Origin: Actinomadura sp. KC345
GTDB taxonomy: Bacteria > Actinomycetota > Actinomycetes > Streptosporangiales > Streptosporangiaceae
Assembly: GCF_004348515.1 (NCBI RefSeq)
Contig: NZ_SMKH01000005.1
Coordinates: 1-64,000, forward strand
Reading direction: 5' to 3'
DNA: 64,000 nt
This document shows positions 1 through 9,491 of this stretch, one piece after another. The position numbers and the translations under genes were made by a program. The notes under the pieces were generated by a model that saw only the letters and a program-made list of their open reading frames with translations, did no database searches and was not told where the DNA came from. How positions within the stretch are numbered: the first letter of the stretch is position 1; every line of letters begins with the position of its first letter.

Positions 1-52
1 GGGACGGCCGGCCCCCCAAGGCACGTCCGCCCGTCCCGCCAAGGAGGACACC

Positions 53-1369
53 ATGCGGCGCATCCCCCTGATCGGCGGCACCCCTCTCCTCGGCATCGTC
101 GCCTGCGCCGCCCTCGCGCTCTCGCTCACCGCCTGCGGCGGCGATGACGACGGCGGCGCGCAGAGCGGCAGCGGCACGACGGCCCTGGAGGGCCGCGGGC
201 CGATCACGTTCGTGACGGGCAAGGACCGGTCCGGCAACCTGAAGAAGCAGGTCGACGCCTGGAACGCCGACCACCCCGACGAGCAGGTCCGCATCATCGA
301 GCTGCCGGACGAGCCCAACGAGCAGCGCCGGCAGATGATCCAGAACGCCACGACGAAGTCGGACGCCTACTCGGTGCTCAACCTCGACGTCGTGTGGACC
401 GCCGAGTTCGCCGCCAACCGCTGGCTGGCGGAGCTGCCCGAGGACGAGATCGACCTGTCGAAGATGCTGCCCGCGACGATCACCACCGGGCAGTACCGGG
501 ACCGGCTCTACTCGGTGCCGTCCACGTCCGACGCGGGGATGCTCTACTACCGCAAGGATCTCCTCGACGAGGCCGGCGTCTCCGCGCCGCCGAAGACCTA
601 CGACGAGATGTGGGACGCCTGCGACAAGGTGAAGAAGCTGCCCGAGGGCGAGGACACCGACTGCTACTTCACCGAGGTCAACAAGACCGAGAGCATGACG
701 ATCAGCGCCGTCGAGGCGATCGCGAGCGCCGGCGGCTCGATCATCGGCGAGGACGGCAGGCCGGCGCTGGACACGCCGCAGGCCGAGCAGGGCGTCGAGT
801 TCCTGGTCAACGCCAAGAAGGAGCACATGCCGAAGGAGGCCGTCACGCTCGACACCGAGGGCGGGCGGCGCCACTTCCAGTCCGGCGGGCTCGTCTTCCA
901 GCGCCAGTGGCCCTACCAGTACGCGCTGGCCAACGAGGACGACGGCTCGTCGAAGGTGGCGGGCGAGTTCGCGGTCGCGCCGCTGCCCGGACCGGACGGC
1001 CCCGGTGTCGCCAACCTCGGCGGGCACAACCTCGCGATCTCCGCCTTCGCCGAGAACAAGGCGAGCTCGCTCGGCTTCGTCCGGTACCTGACCAGTGAGA
1101 AGGCGCAGCGCGCCAACCTGCTCGCGACCTCGCAGGCGCCGACGATCGCCTCCCTGTACGACGACCCGGCGATGGTGAAGAAGTTCCCGTACCTGCCGGT
1201 GCTCAAGCAGGCCATCACCACCGCCAGGCCGCGTCCCGTCGCGGTCAAGTACGGCGACGTGACCGCCGCCGTCCAGGGTGAGATGTACGACGCCGTGACC
1301 GGCAAGAAGTCCGCCGAGCAGGCCCTCACCGACCTCCAGGCCAAGCTCCGGCCGCTGACCGCGCAGTGA
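53..1369 (+). CDS. Sugar ABC transporter substrate-binding lipoprotein
   Basis: This is a family 1 extracellular solute-binding protein of 438 residues that should capture an oligosaccharide outside the membrane for the two permeases that follow. The N-terminus is a lipoprotein signal with lipobox LTAC, so Cys28 is the likely lipidated residue, followed by a Gly/Asp/Ser linker. The body resembles trehalose/maltose binding proteins, including a GRRHFQSGGLVFQRQWPY stretch typical of that group. AAGGAGG lies 5 bases before the ATG. It overlaps the next gene by GTGA and heads an importer, importer, GH13 glucosidase, LacI operon. An alpha-glucoside such as maltose, trehalose or sucrose is the likely substrate; this is inferred from the GH13 neighbour. 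No ATPase is encoded here, so a shared MsiK-type ATPase elsewhere is likely. The promoter lies mostly left of the window. Confidence 0.93.
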   Translation: MRRIPLIGGTPLLGIVACAALALSLTACGGDDDGGAQSGSGTTALEGRGPITFVTGKDRSGNLKKQVDAWNADHPDEQVRIIELPDEPNEQRRQMIQNATTKSDAYSVLNLDVVWTAEFAANRWLAELPEDEIDLSKMLPATITTGQYRDRLYSVPSTSDAGMLYYRKDLLDEAGVSAPPKTYDEMWDACDKVKKLPEGEDTDCYFTEVNKTESMTISAVEAIASAGGSIIGEDGRPALDTPQAEQGVEFLVNAKKEHMPKEAVTLDTEGGRRHFQSGGLVFQRQWPYQYALANEDDGSSKVAGEFAVAPLPGPDGPGVANLGGHNLAISAFAENKASSLGFVRYLTSEKAQRANLLATSQAPTIASLYDDPAMVKKFPYLPVLKQAITTARPRPVAVKYGDVTAAVQGEMYDAVTGKKSAEQALTDLQAKLRPLTAQ

Positions 1370-2415
1370 GCGGCATGACCGGTACACGCGACAACGGGAC
1401 ACACAACGAGAAGCCGTCCGCCGCGGGGACCCCCGCGGCGGGCGCGCCGCGCGGGCGCCGCGGCGGGCGACGGGGCGAGGGCGACGTGCAGGGGACGCGG
1501 CGGCTCGCGGCGCTGCTGCTGTCCCCGACGCTGCTCGTGCTCGCGCTCGTCATCGGCTACCCGGTCCTCGCCGGGTTCCGCGAGTCGCTGTACGCGCGGG
1601 GCGAGGGCCTGGACGACCAGGGGTTCGTCGTCGAGGGCGACCGGTTCGTCGGCCTCGGCAACTACACCGCGATCTTCCAGGGCGACCGGGCCGAGGCGTT
1701 CTGGAACGCCTTCGGCAACACCACGTTCTTCACCGTCACGACGGTGGCCCTGGAGACGGTGATCGGTGTCGCGATGGCGCTGATCATGCACCAGATGTTC
1801 CGCGGGCGGTCCCTGGTGCGCGCCAGCATCCTCGTCCCGTGGGCGATCCCGACCGCGATCTCCGGGCTGCTGTGGCGGTGGATCTTCCAGGCGGACGGCG
1901 CCGCGAACGCGGTCCTGCGCGAGCAGATCCTGTGGACCGCCGACGGGTTCCCCGCCAAGACGGCCATCGTCATCGCCGAGGTCTGGAAGACCTCCCCGTT
2001 CATCGGGCTGCTGGTGCTCGCCGGCCTGCAGATGATCCCCCGGGACGTCTACGAGGCGGCGCGGGTGGACGGCGCCGGCCCCGTCCAGCGGTTCTGGCGG
2101 ATCACGCTGCCGCTGGTCAAGCCCGCGCTGCTGGTGGCGGTGCTGTTCCGCATGCTGGACGCGCTGCGGATGTTCGACCTGCCCGCCGTGCTGATCGGCG
2201 TCAACCAGAAGTCCGTGGAGACGCTGACGATGATCGCCTGGTTCGAGGCGTCCAACCTGCGCTACGGGTCGGCGGCGGCGTACGCGACCGTCCTGTTCCT
2301 CTACATCGCGCTCATCGCGTACCTGTTCGTGAAGCTACTCGGCGCCGACATCATCGGCGAGGCCCGCCGGCACGCAGGGCGCGGCAGGGGCGGGCGGAAG
2401 AGGGTGACCGCATGA
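1366..2415 (+). CDS. Sugar ABC transporter permease (MalF type)
   Basis: This is an inner-membrane permease of a carbohydrate importer (CUT1 type), 349 residues with about six membrane segments after a basic cytoplasmic N-terminus of about 40 residues. The permease EAA loop that docks the ATPase is visible as EAARVDGAGPVQRFWRITLP. The GTG start overlaps the stop of the binding-protein gene (GTGA), and an ATG nine bases further in is an alternative start. The gene overlaps the second permease by ATGA, so all three are translationally coupled. It should form a heterodimer with that second permease. Confidence 0.93.
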   Translation: MSGMTGTRDNGTHNEKPSAAGTPAAGAPRGRRGGRRGEGDVQGTRRLAALLLSPTLLVLALVIGYPVLAGFRESLYARGEGLDDQGFVVEGDRFVGLGNYTAIFQGDRAEAFWNAFGNTTFFTVTTVALETVIGVAMALIMHQMFRGRSLVRASILVPWAIPTAISGLLWRWIFQADGAANAVLREQILWTADGFPAKTAIVIAEVWKTSPFIGLLVLAGLQMIPRDVYEAARVDGAGPVQRFWRITLPLVKPALLVAVLFRMLDALRMFDLPAVLIGVNQKSVETLTMIAWFEASNLRYGSAAAYATVLFLYIALIAYLFVKLLGADIIGEARRHAGRGRGGRKRVTA

Positions 2416-3242
2416 GCGGGCCGCTGTTGAAACGGGCGCTGTCCTACCTCGGCTTCGCGCTGGTCGCGGTCTACTGCCTCGCGCCGTTCTACTGGATGAC
2501 GATCTCGGCGTTCCGCCGCCCGCAGGACCAGTTCGACAACACGATCATCCCGGTGCGGTGGTCGTGGGAGAACTTCTCGGCGGTCTTCTCCGGCGGCAAC
2601 GGGTTCGGCCGCGCGCTGCTGAACAGCGTCATCGTGGCCGGAAGCACGACCGTGCTGACCCTCCTCATCGGCACGGTCACCGCCTACGCGCTGGCCCGGC
2701 TGCACTTCCGGTTCAAGAACGCCGTGCTCGGGCTCGTCATCGCCACCTCGATGTTCCCGGGAATCTCCCAGCTCGTCCCTTTGCTGAAGCTTTTCACGGA
2801 CATCAACTGGATCAACACCTACCAGGCGATGGTGCTCCCCAGCCTCGGGTTCGCGCTGCCGCTGTCGGTGTGGCTGCTCACCGCGTTCTTCCGCCAGCTC
2901 CCGTTCGAGCTGGAACAGGCGGCGATGGTGGACGGCTGCACCCGCGGCCAGGCGTTCCGCAAGATCATCATTCCGCTGGCGGCGCCCGGGGTGTTCACGA
3001 CGGCGATCCTGACCTTCATCGCCGCGTGGAACGAGTTCCTCATCGCGCTATCCATGGTCAACAAGAAGGAGATGCAGACCGCCACGGTCGCGATCTCCAA
3101 GTTCACCGGCGTCTCGGGATTCGACCAGCCGTTCGGCACCCAGATGGCGGCGGGCGTGGTCGTGACCGTCCCGCTGATCGTCGTGGTGCTGGTCTTCCAG
3201 CGCCGGATCGTCGCCGGTCTCACCGCCGGCGGCGTCAGGTGA
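2412..3242 (+). CDS. Sugar ABC transporter permease (MalG type)
   Basis: This is the second permease subunit of the importer, 276 residues with six predicted membrane helices. Its EAA loop reads EQAAMVDGCTRGQAFRKIII, and the N-terminal YCLAPFYWM helix is typical of MalG-like proteins. The ATG overlaps the stop of the preceding permease (ATGA), which fixes the start. A 49-base gap separates it from the alpha-glucosidase gene, consistent with one transcript. Confidence 0.93.
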   Translation: MSGPLLKRALSYLGFALVAVYCLAPFYWMTISAFRRPQDQFDNTIIPVRWSWENFSAVFSGGNGFGRALLNSVIVAGSTTVLTLLIGTVTAYALARLHFRFKNAVLGLVIATSMFPGISQLVPLLKLFTDINWINTYQAMVLPSLGFALPLSVWLLTAFFRQLPFELEQAAMVDGCTRGQAFRKIIIPLAAPGVFTTAILTFIAAWNEFLIALSMVNKKEMQTATVAISKFTGVSGFDQPFGTQMAAGVVVTVPLIVVVLVFQRRIVAGLTAGGVR

Positions 3243-3291
3243 ACCGCAACGACCACGTGCACGCTGACAGCTCCCGACCCGAAGGATGTTC

Positions 3292-4968
3292 ATGACCCAG
3301 GACACCCTGATCGTCCCGGCCGGAGACCTCGGCCGGGACGGCACCCGCTGGTGGCGCGACGCCGTGATCTACCAGGTCTACGTGCGCAGCTTCGCCGACT
3401 CCGACGGGGACGGCGTCGGCGACCTGCCGGGCGTCCGGAACCGGCTGCCGTACCTGGCCGACCTCGGCGTGGACGCGCTGTGGCTGACGCCGTTCTACGT
3501 CTCCCCGATGGCCGACTTCGGGTACGACGTCGCCGACTACCGCGACGTCGACCCGCTGTTCGGCACGCTCGCCGACGCCCGCGGCCTGATCGCGGACGCG
3601 CACGCGCACGGCCTGCGGATCATCGTGGACGTCGTCCCCAACCACACCTCCGACCGGCACGCCTGGTTCCGGGCCGCGCTCGCCGCGTCCCCCGGCTCCC
3701 CCGAGCGCGCCCGCTACATCGTCCGGGACGGGCGCGGCCCGGACGGCGCCGAGCCTCCCAACGACTGGGAGTCGGTGTTCGGCGGCCCCGCCTGGACCCG
3801 GCTTCCGGACGGCCAGTGGTACCTGCACCTGTTCGCCCCCGAGCAGCCCGACCTGAACTGGGAGAACCCCGAAGTCCACACCGAGTTCGCGGGCATCCTG
3901 AAGTTCTGGCTCGACCTCGGCGTGGACGGCTTCCGCGTGGACGTCGCCCACGGGATGGCCAAGGCGCACGGCCTACCGGACGTCGGCCACACCGATCAGG
4001 TCGAGATGCTCGGCACGGCCGTCCTGCCGTACTTCGACCAGGACGCCGTGCACGACATCCACCGCGAATGGCGGCGCCTGCTCGACTCCTACGGCGGGGA
4101 GCGGATCGCCGTCGCCGAGGCGTGGGCGCCGACGCCCGAGCGCCTCGCCGCCTACACCCGGCCGGACGAGCTGCACCAGGCGTTCAACTTCCACTACCTG
4201 AGCGCGCCCTGGGATGCCGCCGGGTTGCGGGAGGTGATCGACGAGTCGCTGTGCACGGCGGCGGCGGTCGGCGCCCCCGCGACGTGGGTGCTGTCCAACC
4301 ACGACGTGAAACGGCACGTCACCCGGTACGGCGGCGGCGAGCGCGGCCTCCGCCGCGCCCGCGCGGCGGCGCTGCTGACGCTGGCGCTGCCCGGCTCCGC
4401 CTACGTCTACCAGGGCGAGGAACTCGGCCTGCCCGAGGTGCTCGACCTGCCGGAGGAGTTCCAGCAGGACCCGCAGCGGCTGCGCGGCGAGGGCGCCGGC
4501 CGCGACGGCTGCCGCGTCCCGATGCCGTGGGAGGGCGAGGAGCCCCCGTTCGGGTTCGGCGCGGGCGCCGCGTCCTGGCTCCCGATCCCCGCCGCGTGGC
4601 GCGACCTCACGGTCGCCGAGCAGAGCGGCGACCCCGGCTCCATGCTGACGCTCTACCAGGAGGCCCTGCGCGTCCGGAGCGAGCACCCCGCGCTCGGCGA
4701 CGGCGCGCTGCGCTGGCTGGCCGCTCCACGGGGCACACTGGTGTTCGTCCGGGAGACGCATGAGGCCACCGGGGGCGACGGCGCGGGGAGGCGGCTCGCG
4801 TGCGCCGTCAACCTGTCCGGTGGCACCGTGCGCGTCCCCGCGTCCGGGCCGCCGCTCCTCGCGAGCGGACCGGTCCACACGGACGGGGACCACGTCGAAC
4901 TGTCCCCGGACACCGCACTGTGGTGGGACGTCGAGACTTCGGGACGTCAAGGAGGACGGCTAACTTGA
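3292..4968 (+). CDS. GH13 alpha-glucosidase
   Basis: This is a cytoplasmic alpha-amylase-family glucosidase of 558 residues with no signal peptide. It should hydrolyse the alpha-glucoside brought in by the importer encoded just upstream. The conserved GH13 regions are all present: DVVPNH (113-118), GFRVDVAH with nucleophile Asp217, AVAEAW with acid/base Glu276, and SNHD with Asp338. An ATG at 3286 is also in frame, but GAAGGA is correctly spaced for 3292, so the later start is preferred. The stop overlaps a TTG start of the following LacI regulator. The precise linkage (maltose, trehalose, sucrose or isomaltose) cannot be read from the sequence. Confidence 0.92.
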   Translation: MTQDTLIVPAGDLGRDGTRWWRDAVIYQVYVRSFADSDGDGVGDLPGVRNRLPYLADLGVDALWLTPFYVSPMADFGYDVADYRDVDPLFGTLADARGLIADAHAHGLRIIVDVVPNHTSDRHAWFRAALAASPGSPERARYIVRDGRGPDGAEPPNDWESVFGGPAWTRLPDGQWYLHLFAPEQPDLNWENPEVHTEFAGILKFWLDLGVDGFRVDVAHGMAKAHGLPDVGHTDQVEMLGTAVLPYFDQDAVHDIHREWRRLLDSYGGERIAVAEAWAPTPERLAAYTRPDELHQAFNFHYLSAPWDAAGLREVIDESLCTAAAVGAPATWVLSNHDVKRHVTRYGGGERGLRRARAAALLTLALPGSAYVYQGEELGLPEVLDLPEEFQQDPQRLRGEGAGRDGCRVPMPWEGEEPPFGFGAGAASWLPIPAAWRDLTVAEQSGDPGSMLTLYQEALRVRSEHPALGDGALRWLAAPRGTLVFVRETHEATGGDGAGRRLACAVNLSGGTVRVPASGPPLLASGPVHTDGDHVELSPDTALWWDVETSGRQGGRLT

Positions 4969-6020
4969 GACCCATGACGACACGCCTGGCGGACATCGCG
5001 GCACACGCCGGGGTGAGCGAGGCGACCGTGAGCCGCGTGCTCAACGGCAAGCCGGGCGTGTCCCCGACCACGCGCCAGGCGGTGCTGACCGCCCTGGACG
5101 TGCTCGGCTACGAGCGTCCGGCCCGCCTGCGCCAGCGGCGGGCCGGGCTGATCGGGCTGATCATCCCCGAGCTGACCAACCCGATCTTCCCGGCGTTCGC
5201 CGAGGTCATCGAGAGCGCGCTGGCCCGGCACGGGTACATGGCGGTGCTGTGCTCGCAGGCGCCGGGCGGCGTCGCCGAGGACGACTACATCGAGATGCTG
5301 CTGGAGCGCGGCGTCGCCGGGATCATCTTCGTCAACGGCCTGCACGCCAACGCCAACTCCGACCGGGCGCGGTACGCGCGGCTGCTGGAGCAGGCGCTGC
5401 CGATCGTGCTGGTGAACGGGTACCGGCCCGACATCGACGCCCCGTACATCTCCAATGACGACGTGGCGTCGATGGAGGCGATCGTCGCGCATCTGGCCGC
5501 AATGGGCCACCGGCGGATCGGGCTGGCGATCGGCCAGGACGTGTACGTCCCGACCCGCCGCAAGACCGAGGGCTTCCGCCGCGGGATGGCGGCGCACACC
5601 GGCCTGGCCGCCGGCGAGGTGGACGAGCTGATCGTCAACACCATGTACACGGTGGAGGGCGGGCAGGCGGCGGCGGCCCGGCTGCTGGACGCGGGCTGCA
5701 CGGCGGTCTGCGGCGGCAACGACATCATGGCGCTCGGCGCGATCCGGGCCGCCCGGCAGCGCGGCCTCCAGGTCCCCGCGGACGTCTCGGTCACCGGCAT
5801 GGACGACTCGCTCCTCACCGCTTACCTCGACCCTCCGCTGACCACGATCCGGCAGTCGGTACGGGAGATGTCGATGGCCGCCGTGAGCACCGTCCTTGAC
5901 GAGATCCGCGGCGCCCCCGCCCCCCGTACGGAGCTGCTCTACCGGCCCGAACTCGTCGTCCGGCGGTCCACGGCGCCCGCCCCCGCGGCGGCCCGGCTCA
6001 CCCCGGTCCAGGAGGGATGA
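4965..6020 (+). CDS. LacI-family regulator of the alpha-glucoside operon
   Basis: This is a LacI/GalR repressor. It has an N-terminal helix-turn-helix (LADIAAHAGVSEATVSRVLNG) and a periplasmic-binding-protein-like sensor domain ending near VVRRSTAP. Two starts are possible. TTG at 4965 overlaps the glucosidase stop (TTGA) and has AAGGAGG nine bases upstream. ATG at 4974 has no correctly spaced ribosome-binding site. The TTG is preferred (351 residues), but the ATG product (348 residues) matches usual family N-termini. Its position as last gene of the importer-glucosidase operon suggests it represses that operon. The operator is not visible because the operon promoter lies outside the window. 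Confidence 0.9.
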   Translation: MRPMTTRLADIAAHAGVSEATVSRVLNGKPGVSPTTRQAVLTALDVLGYERPARLRQRRAGLIGLIIPELTNPIFPAFAEVIESALARHGYMAVLCSQAPGGVAEDDYIEMLLERGVAGIIFVNGLHANANSDRARYARLLEQALPIVLVNGYRPDIDAPYISNDDVASMEAIVAHLAAMGHRRIGLAIGQDVYVPTRRKTEGFRRGMAAHTGLAAGEVDELIVNTMYTVEGGQAAAARLLDAGCTAVCGGNDIMALGAIRAARQRGLQVPADVSVTGMDDSLLTAYLDPPLTTIRQSVREMSMAAVSTVLDEIRGAPAPRTELLYRPELVVRRSTAPAPAAARLTPVQEG

Positions 6021-6064
6021 CCGGGCGCTGACCGCGGGTCCCGGCGGGCCCGCAGAGGCCCATG

Positions 6065-6099
6065 CCGAAACCGGCCTTGTTGTAACGGTTGGGTTTCGG
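6065..6099 (+). terminator. Inverted repeat after the LacI gene
   Basis: The arms CCGAAACC (6065-6072) and GGTTTCGG (6092-6099) pair perfectly across a 19-base loop, 45 bases after the LacI stop and just before the ceb promoter. There is no T-run, so termination is only a suggestion. Confidence 0.35.
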
Positions 6100-6136
6100 C
6101 GCATTGACAGTGAGGTCCGTCACGGTCTTTCCTTCG

Positions 6137-6150
6137 TGGGAGCGCTCCCA
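6137..6150. promoter_or_regulatory. CebR operator box before cebE
   Basis: This is the perfect 14-bp palindrome TGGGAGCGCTCCCA, 36 bases before the cebE start. It is the established CebR operator of Streptomyces, from which cellobiose releases the repressor. A TTGACA hexamer at 6104-6109 is a good -35 element, but the -10 region near 6126-6132 is weak. The box would cover the transcription start and block the promoter. A second identical copy is at 15342-15355. Confidence 0.88.
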
Positions 6151-6186
6151 CAGACCTGGAAGTCACCAACCTGAGAGGGGTCCGCC

Positions 6187-7488
6187 ATGAGGGCCATCAT
6201 GCGGCGCGGACTGAGTACGGCGATGGCGGCGGTGCTCGTCGGCGGCCTCGTCGTCGCCTGCGGCGGGGATGACGACGGCGGCTCGGACGGCGGTCCGGTC
6301 GAGCTGACCGTCGACGTCTTCGGCGAGGCCGGCTACGAAGAACTCATCAAGCAGTACCAGCAGACCCACCCCGGCGTCACCGTCAAGCAGCGCAAGGTCT
6401 CCAGCCTCGACGAGTACAAGCCGCGCATCCAGCAGTGGATGTCCACCGGCAGCGGCGCCGGCGACGTCGTCATGCTGGAGGAGGGCATCCTCCCGCTCTA
6501 CATGCAGCAGCCGGACAAGTTCGTCAACCTCTTCGACCACGGCGGCAAGGAGCTGGAGAAGAACTTCCTGCCCTGGAAGTGGCAGATGGGGCTCACCCCC
6601 GACGGCAAGCGGCTCGTCGGGCTCGGCACCGACGTCGGCCCGCTCGCCATGTGCTACCGCAAGGACCTGTTCGAGAAGGCCGACTTCCCGACGGAGCGCG
6701 AGGAGGTCGGCGAGCTCTGGCCGACGTGGGACGAGTTCCTCGCCAAGGGGCAGGAGTTCCAGGAGAAGGTGCCCGACAGCAAGTGGCTGGACGGCCCCAC
6801 CGCCGTCTTCCGCGCGACCGTCCTGCAGAACGCGGGCAACGGCCCCGGGCACAGCTTCTTCGACAAGGAGAACAACCTCGTCTTCGACAGCAACCCGACC
6901 GTGAAGCAGGCGTTCGACACGGCGCTGAAGTTCGAGCAGAACAAGCTCACCGCCGACATGTCGATCTTCACGCCGCCGTGGCAGACGGCCCTCAAGCGCG
7001 ACACCTTCGCCACCCTCCCGTGCCCGTCCTGGATGCTCGGGGGCATCGAGGAGTTCTCGGGTGAGGCCGGCAAGGGCAAGTGGGACGTGGCGACCATCCC
7101 GGGCGGCTCCGGCTACTGGGGAGGCTCGTGGCTGGCGGTTCCCGAGCAGACGAAGCACGCCGAGGAGGCCGCCGAGCTGGCCAAGTTCCTGACCTCCCCC
7201 GAGGGCCAGGTCGGCGCCTACAAGGCGGCAAACGTCTTCCCGTCCTCGCCGCAGGCCGCGCAGAACCCGGCGGTCGCGGGCTCGAAGAGCGCGTACTTCA
7301 ACGACGCCCCGGTCGGCAAGATCTTCGGTGACCTGGTGGCTTCGGTGAAGCCGGTCCACCTCGGGCCGAAGAACGAGGACGTGCGGGCGGCGGTCGAGAA
7401 CGTCCTGGTCTCGGTGGGCCAGGGCAAGCAGGACGCCGGGGGCGCGTGGGGCAAGGCCGTCGAGGAGGCCGAGAAGTCCGCCCGGTAA
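6187..7488 (+). CDS. cebE: Cellobiose/cello-oligosaccharide-binding lipoprotein CebE-like
   Basis: This is a family 1 solute-binding lipoprotein of 433 residues with lipobox VVAC (Cys25) and a Gly/Asp-rich linker. By operon context and the CebR box upstream it should bind cellobiose or cellotriose outside the cell. GAGAGGGG precedes the ATG. It is followed by two permeases, a GH1 beta-glucosidase and a CebR-like repressor. This is the Streptomyces ceb set with the repressor at the end instead of divergent. A strong stem-loop separates it from cebF, which may keep its transcript more abundant than the permease mRNA. Assignment to cellobiose rests on the operator and neighbours, not on binding residues. 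Confidence 0.88.
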   Translation: MRAIMRRGLSTAMAAVLVGGLVVACGGDDDGGSDGGPVELTVDVFGEAGYEELIKQYQQTHPGVTVKQRKVSSLDEYKPRIQQWMSTGSGAGDVVMLEEGILPLYMQQPDKFVNLFDHGGKELEKNFLPWKWQMGLTPDGKRLVGLGTDVGPLAMCYRKDLFEKADFPTEREEVGELWPTWDEFLAKGQEFQEKVPDSKWLDGPTAVFRATVLQNAGNGPGHSFFDKENNLVFDSNPTVKQAFDTALKFEQNKLTADMSIFTPPWQTALKRDTFATLPCPSWMLGGIEEFSGEAGKGKWDVATIPGGSGYWGGSWLAVPEQTKHAEEAAELAKFLTSPEGQVGAYKAANVFPSSPQAAQNPAVAGSKSAYFNDAPVGKIFGDLVASVKPVHLGPKNEDVRAAVENVLVSVGQGKQDAGGAWGKAVEEAEKSAR

Positions 7489-7510
7489 CCCCGGACGACG
7501 TCCGGACCAC

Positions 7511-7554
7511 GGCGGCGGCGCCGTGCCGATACCTCCCCCGCCGGCGCCGCCGCC
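7511..7554 (+). promoter_or_regulatory. Stem-loop between cebE and cebF
   Basis: Two perfect 12-base arms, GGCGGCGGCGCC (7511-7522) and GGCGCCGCCGCC (7543-7554), enclose a 20-base loop in the 117-base gap. Stem-loops at this position in sugar importer operons often stabilise the upstream binding-protein message or partly terminate transcription. Here that role is inferred. Confidence 0.5.
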
Positions 7555-7605
7555 GTACCCGTCTCTCCCCGCTGAGCCCCGTCCTCGGAAAGGAGGCGCA
7601 CGACG

Positions 7606-8595
7606 ATGACCACCGATCTGCGCCCCAGCCGGAACGGCCCGCCGCCGCCCTCGCCGGCGAAGGACCGCCCGGAGCCCCGCCGCACCTGGCGGGCCCGGCT
7701 GGCCAAGCTCGACGTGAAGGGCGCACCGTACGCCTTCATCTCGCCGTTCTTCCTCGTCTTCCTGATCTTCGGCGCGTTCCCGCTCCTCTTCACCCTCTGG
7801 GTCTCCCTGCACGACTGGGAGCTGGCGTCCGGGACGCGCGAGTTCGTCGGGCTGGACAACTACGACTACCTGCTGACCGACGCCGACTTCTGGCACGCCA
7901 CGGTCAACACGCTCGGGATCTTCGTCATCGCGACCGTCCCGCAGCTGCTGATCGCGCTGATGATCGCCAACGCGCTGAACCGGCGGATGCGGGTGCCGAC
8001 GCTGTTCCGGATCGGGATGGTCGCCCCGCTGGTGACCTCGACCGCCGCCGTCGCGATCGTGTTCACCCAGATGTTCGACCAGAACTGGGGGATGATCAAC
8101 TGGTTCCTCGGGCTGTTCGGCGTCGACGCCATCGCCTGGAGCAACAGCCGCGGCTGGTCCTGGGTCGCCATCGCCCTGATGGTCGACTGGCGCTGGACCG
8201 GTTACAACGCGCTGATCTACCTGGCCGCCATGCAGGCGATCCCGAAGGACCTGTACGAGGCCGCCGCGATCGACGGCGCGTCCCGGATCCGGCAGTTCTG
8301 GCAGATCACCGTCCCGATGCTGCGTCCCACGATCATCTTCACGGTGATCATCTCGACGATCGGCGGGTTGCAGCTGTTCACCGAGCCCGTCCTGTTCAGC
8401 ATCCACACGCCCAACAAGATGGACGGCGGCCCGTTGCACCAGTTCCAGACGATCACGATGTACATGTACGACAACGCGTTCGGCAGTGACCGGTACGGCT
8501 ACGGGGCCACCGTCGCCTGGGCCCTGTTCGTGATGATCATCGTGTTCTCCCTGATCAACTTCCTGGCCGTGCGGCGTACGGGAGGCACCAAGTGA
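7606..8595 (+). CDS. cebF: Cellobiose ABC transporter permease CebF-like
   Basis: This is a CUT1 permease of 329 residues with six predicted membrane helices after a Pro/Arg-rich cytoplasmic N-terminus of about 35 residues. The ATPase-docking loop reads EAAAIDGASRIRQFWQITVP. GGAGG lies about ten bases before the ATG. Its stop overlaps the GTG of the second permease. It should pair with CebG in the membrane and receive substrate from CebE. No dedicated ATPase is encoded, as in Streptomyces ceb clusters, which use MsiK. Confidence 0.9.
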   Translation: MTTDLRPSRNGPPPPSPAKDRPEPRRTWRARLAKLDVKGAPYAFISPFFLVFLIFGAFPLLFTLWVSLHDWELASGTREFVGLDNYDYLLTDADFWHATVNTLGIFVIATVPQLLIALMIANALNRRMRVPTLFRIGMVAPLVTSTAAVAIVFTQMFDQNWGMINWFLGLFGVDAIAWSNSRGWSWVAIALMVDWRWTGYNALIYLAAMQAIPKDLYEAAAIDGASRIRQFWQITVPMLRPTIIFTVIISTIGGLQLFTEPVLFSIHTPNKMDGGPLHQFQTITMYMYDNAFGSDRYGYGATVAWALFVMIIVFSLINFLAVRRTGGTK

Positions 8596-9491
8596 CCACG
8601 CTCCTGGCCGGCCCCGGCCGGCGCCCCGAGGGCAAGCACGCCGCAGCGCCCGCCGGCCGCTTCCGCAACCTGTGGAACGCCAGCCCGCTGACCTACATCA
8701 CGCTGATCGTCGCGCTGGTGCTGTCGATCTTCCCGATCTACTGGATGATCGCGGTCGCCACCCGCACCAACGACGTGGTCTCCGACGTCCCGCCGCCGCT
8801 GCTGCCCGGCGGCCAGGGCCCCGAGAACGTCGACCGGCTGTTCGCCAACCCCGACGCCTACTTCGCCCAGGGGCTGCTGAACTCCGCGATCGCCTCCGGC
8901 GTGGTGACGATCTCCACGGTGTTCTTCGCCTCGCTCGCCGGGTTCGCGTTCGCCAAGCTGCGCTTCCGCGGCAAGAACGGCCTGCTGCTCATCATCATCG
9001 CGACCATGATGATCCCGGTGCAGATGGGCATCATCCCGCTCTACATGATCATGGTGGAGCTGGGCTGGCAGAACCAGCTGCAGGCCGTCATCGTCCCGTT
9101 CCTGGTCACCGGGTTCGGCGTGTTCATGATGCGGCAGTACGCCGAGCAGGCCGTGCCCGACGAGCTGATCGAGGCGGCCCGCGTCGACGGGTGCACCACG
9201 TTCGGCATCTACTGGCGCGTCGTGCTGCCCGCACTGCGCCCGGCCGCGGGCGTCCTCGGCCTGTTCACGTTCATGCAGACCTGGAACGAGTTCATGTGGC
9301 CGCTCGCGGTGCTCAACCCCGACAACCCGACGGTCCAGCTGTCCATCAACAACCTGGCGAACGCGCACTTCCAGGACTACACGCTCATGTTCGCGGGCAC
9401 CAGCGTGGCGGTCCTGCCGCTCCTCGTCGTGTTCATCATTTTCGGCCGCCAGATCATCGGCGGAATCATGGAAGGTGCAGTGAAGGCGTGA
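8592..9491 (+). CDS. cebG: Cellobiose ABC transporter permease CebG-like
   Basis: This is the MalG-type partner permease, 299 residues with six membrane helices and the EAA loop EAARVDGCTTFGIYWRVVLP. The GTG overlaps the cebF stop (GTGA) with GGAGG just upstream. Its own stop overlaps the GTG of the beta-glucosidase gene, so cebF, cebG and bglC are translationally coupled. Confidence 0.9.
   Translation: MTTLLAGPGRRPEGKHAAAPAGRFRNLWNASPLTYITLIVALVLSIFPIYWMIAVATRTNDVVSDVPPPLLPGGQGPENVDRLFANPDAYFAQGLLNSAIASGVVTISTVFFASLAGFAFAKLRFRGKNGLLLIIIATMMIPVQMGIIPLYMIMVELGWQNQLQAVIVPFLVTGFGVFMMRQYAEQAVPDELIEAARVDGCTTFGIYWRVVLPALRPAAGVLGLFTFMQTWNEFMWPLAVLNPDNPTVQLSINNLANAHFQDYTLMFAGTSVAVLPLLVVFIIFGRQIIGGIMEGAVKA

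Noticed and set aside
6163-8439. Long minus-strand frame of 758 codons
   Set aside because: It is antisense to cebE and cebF and shows no family features.
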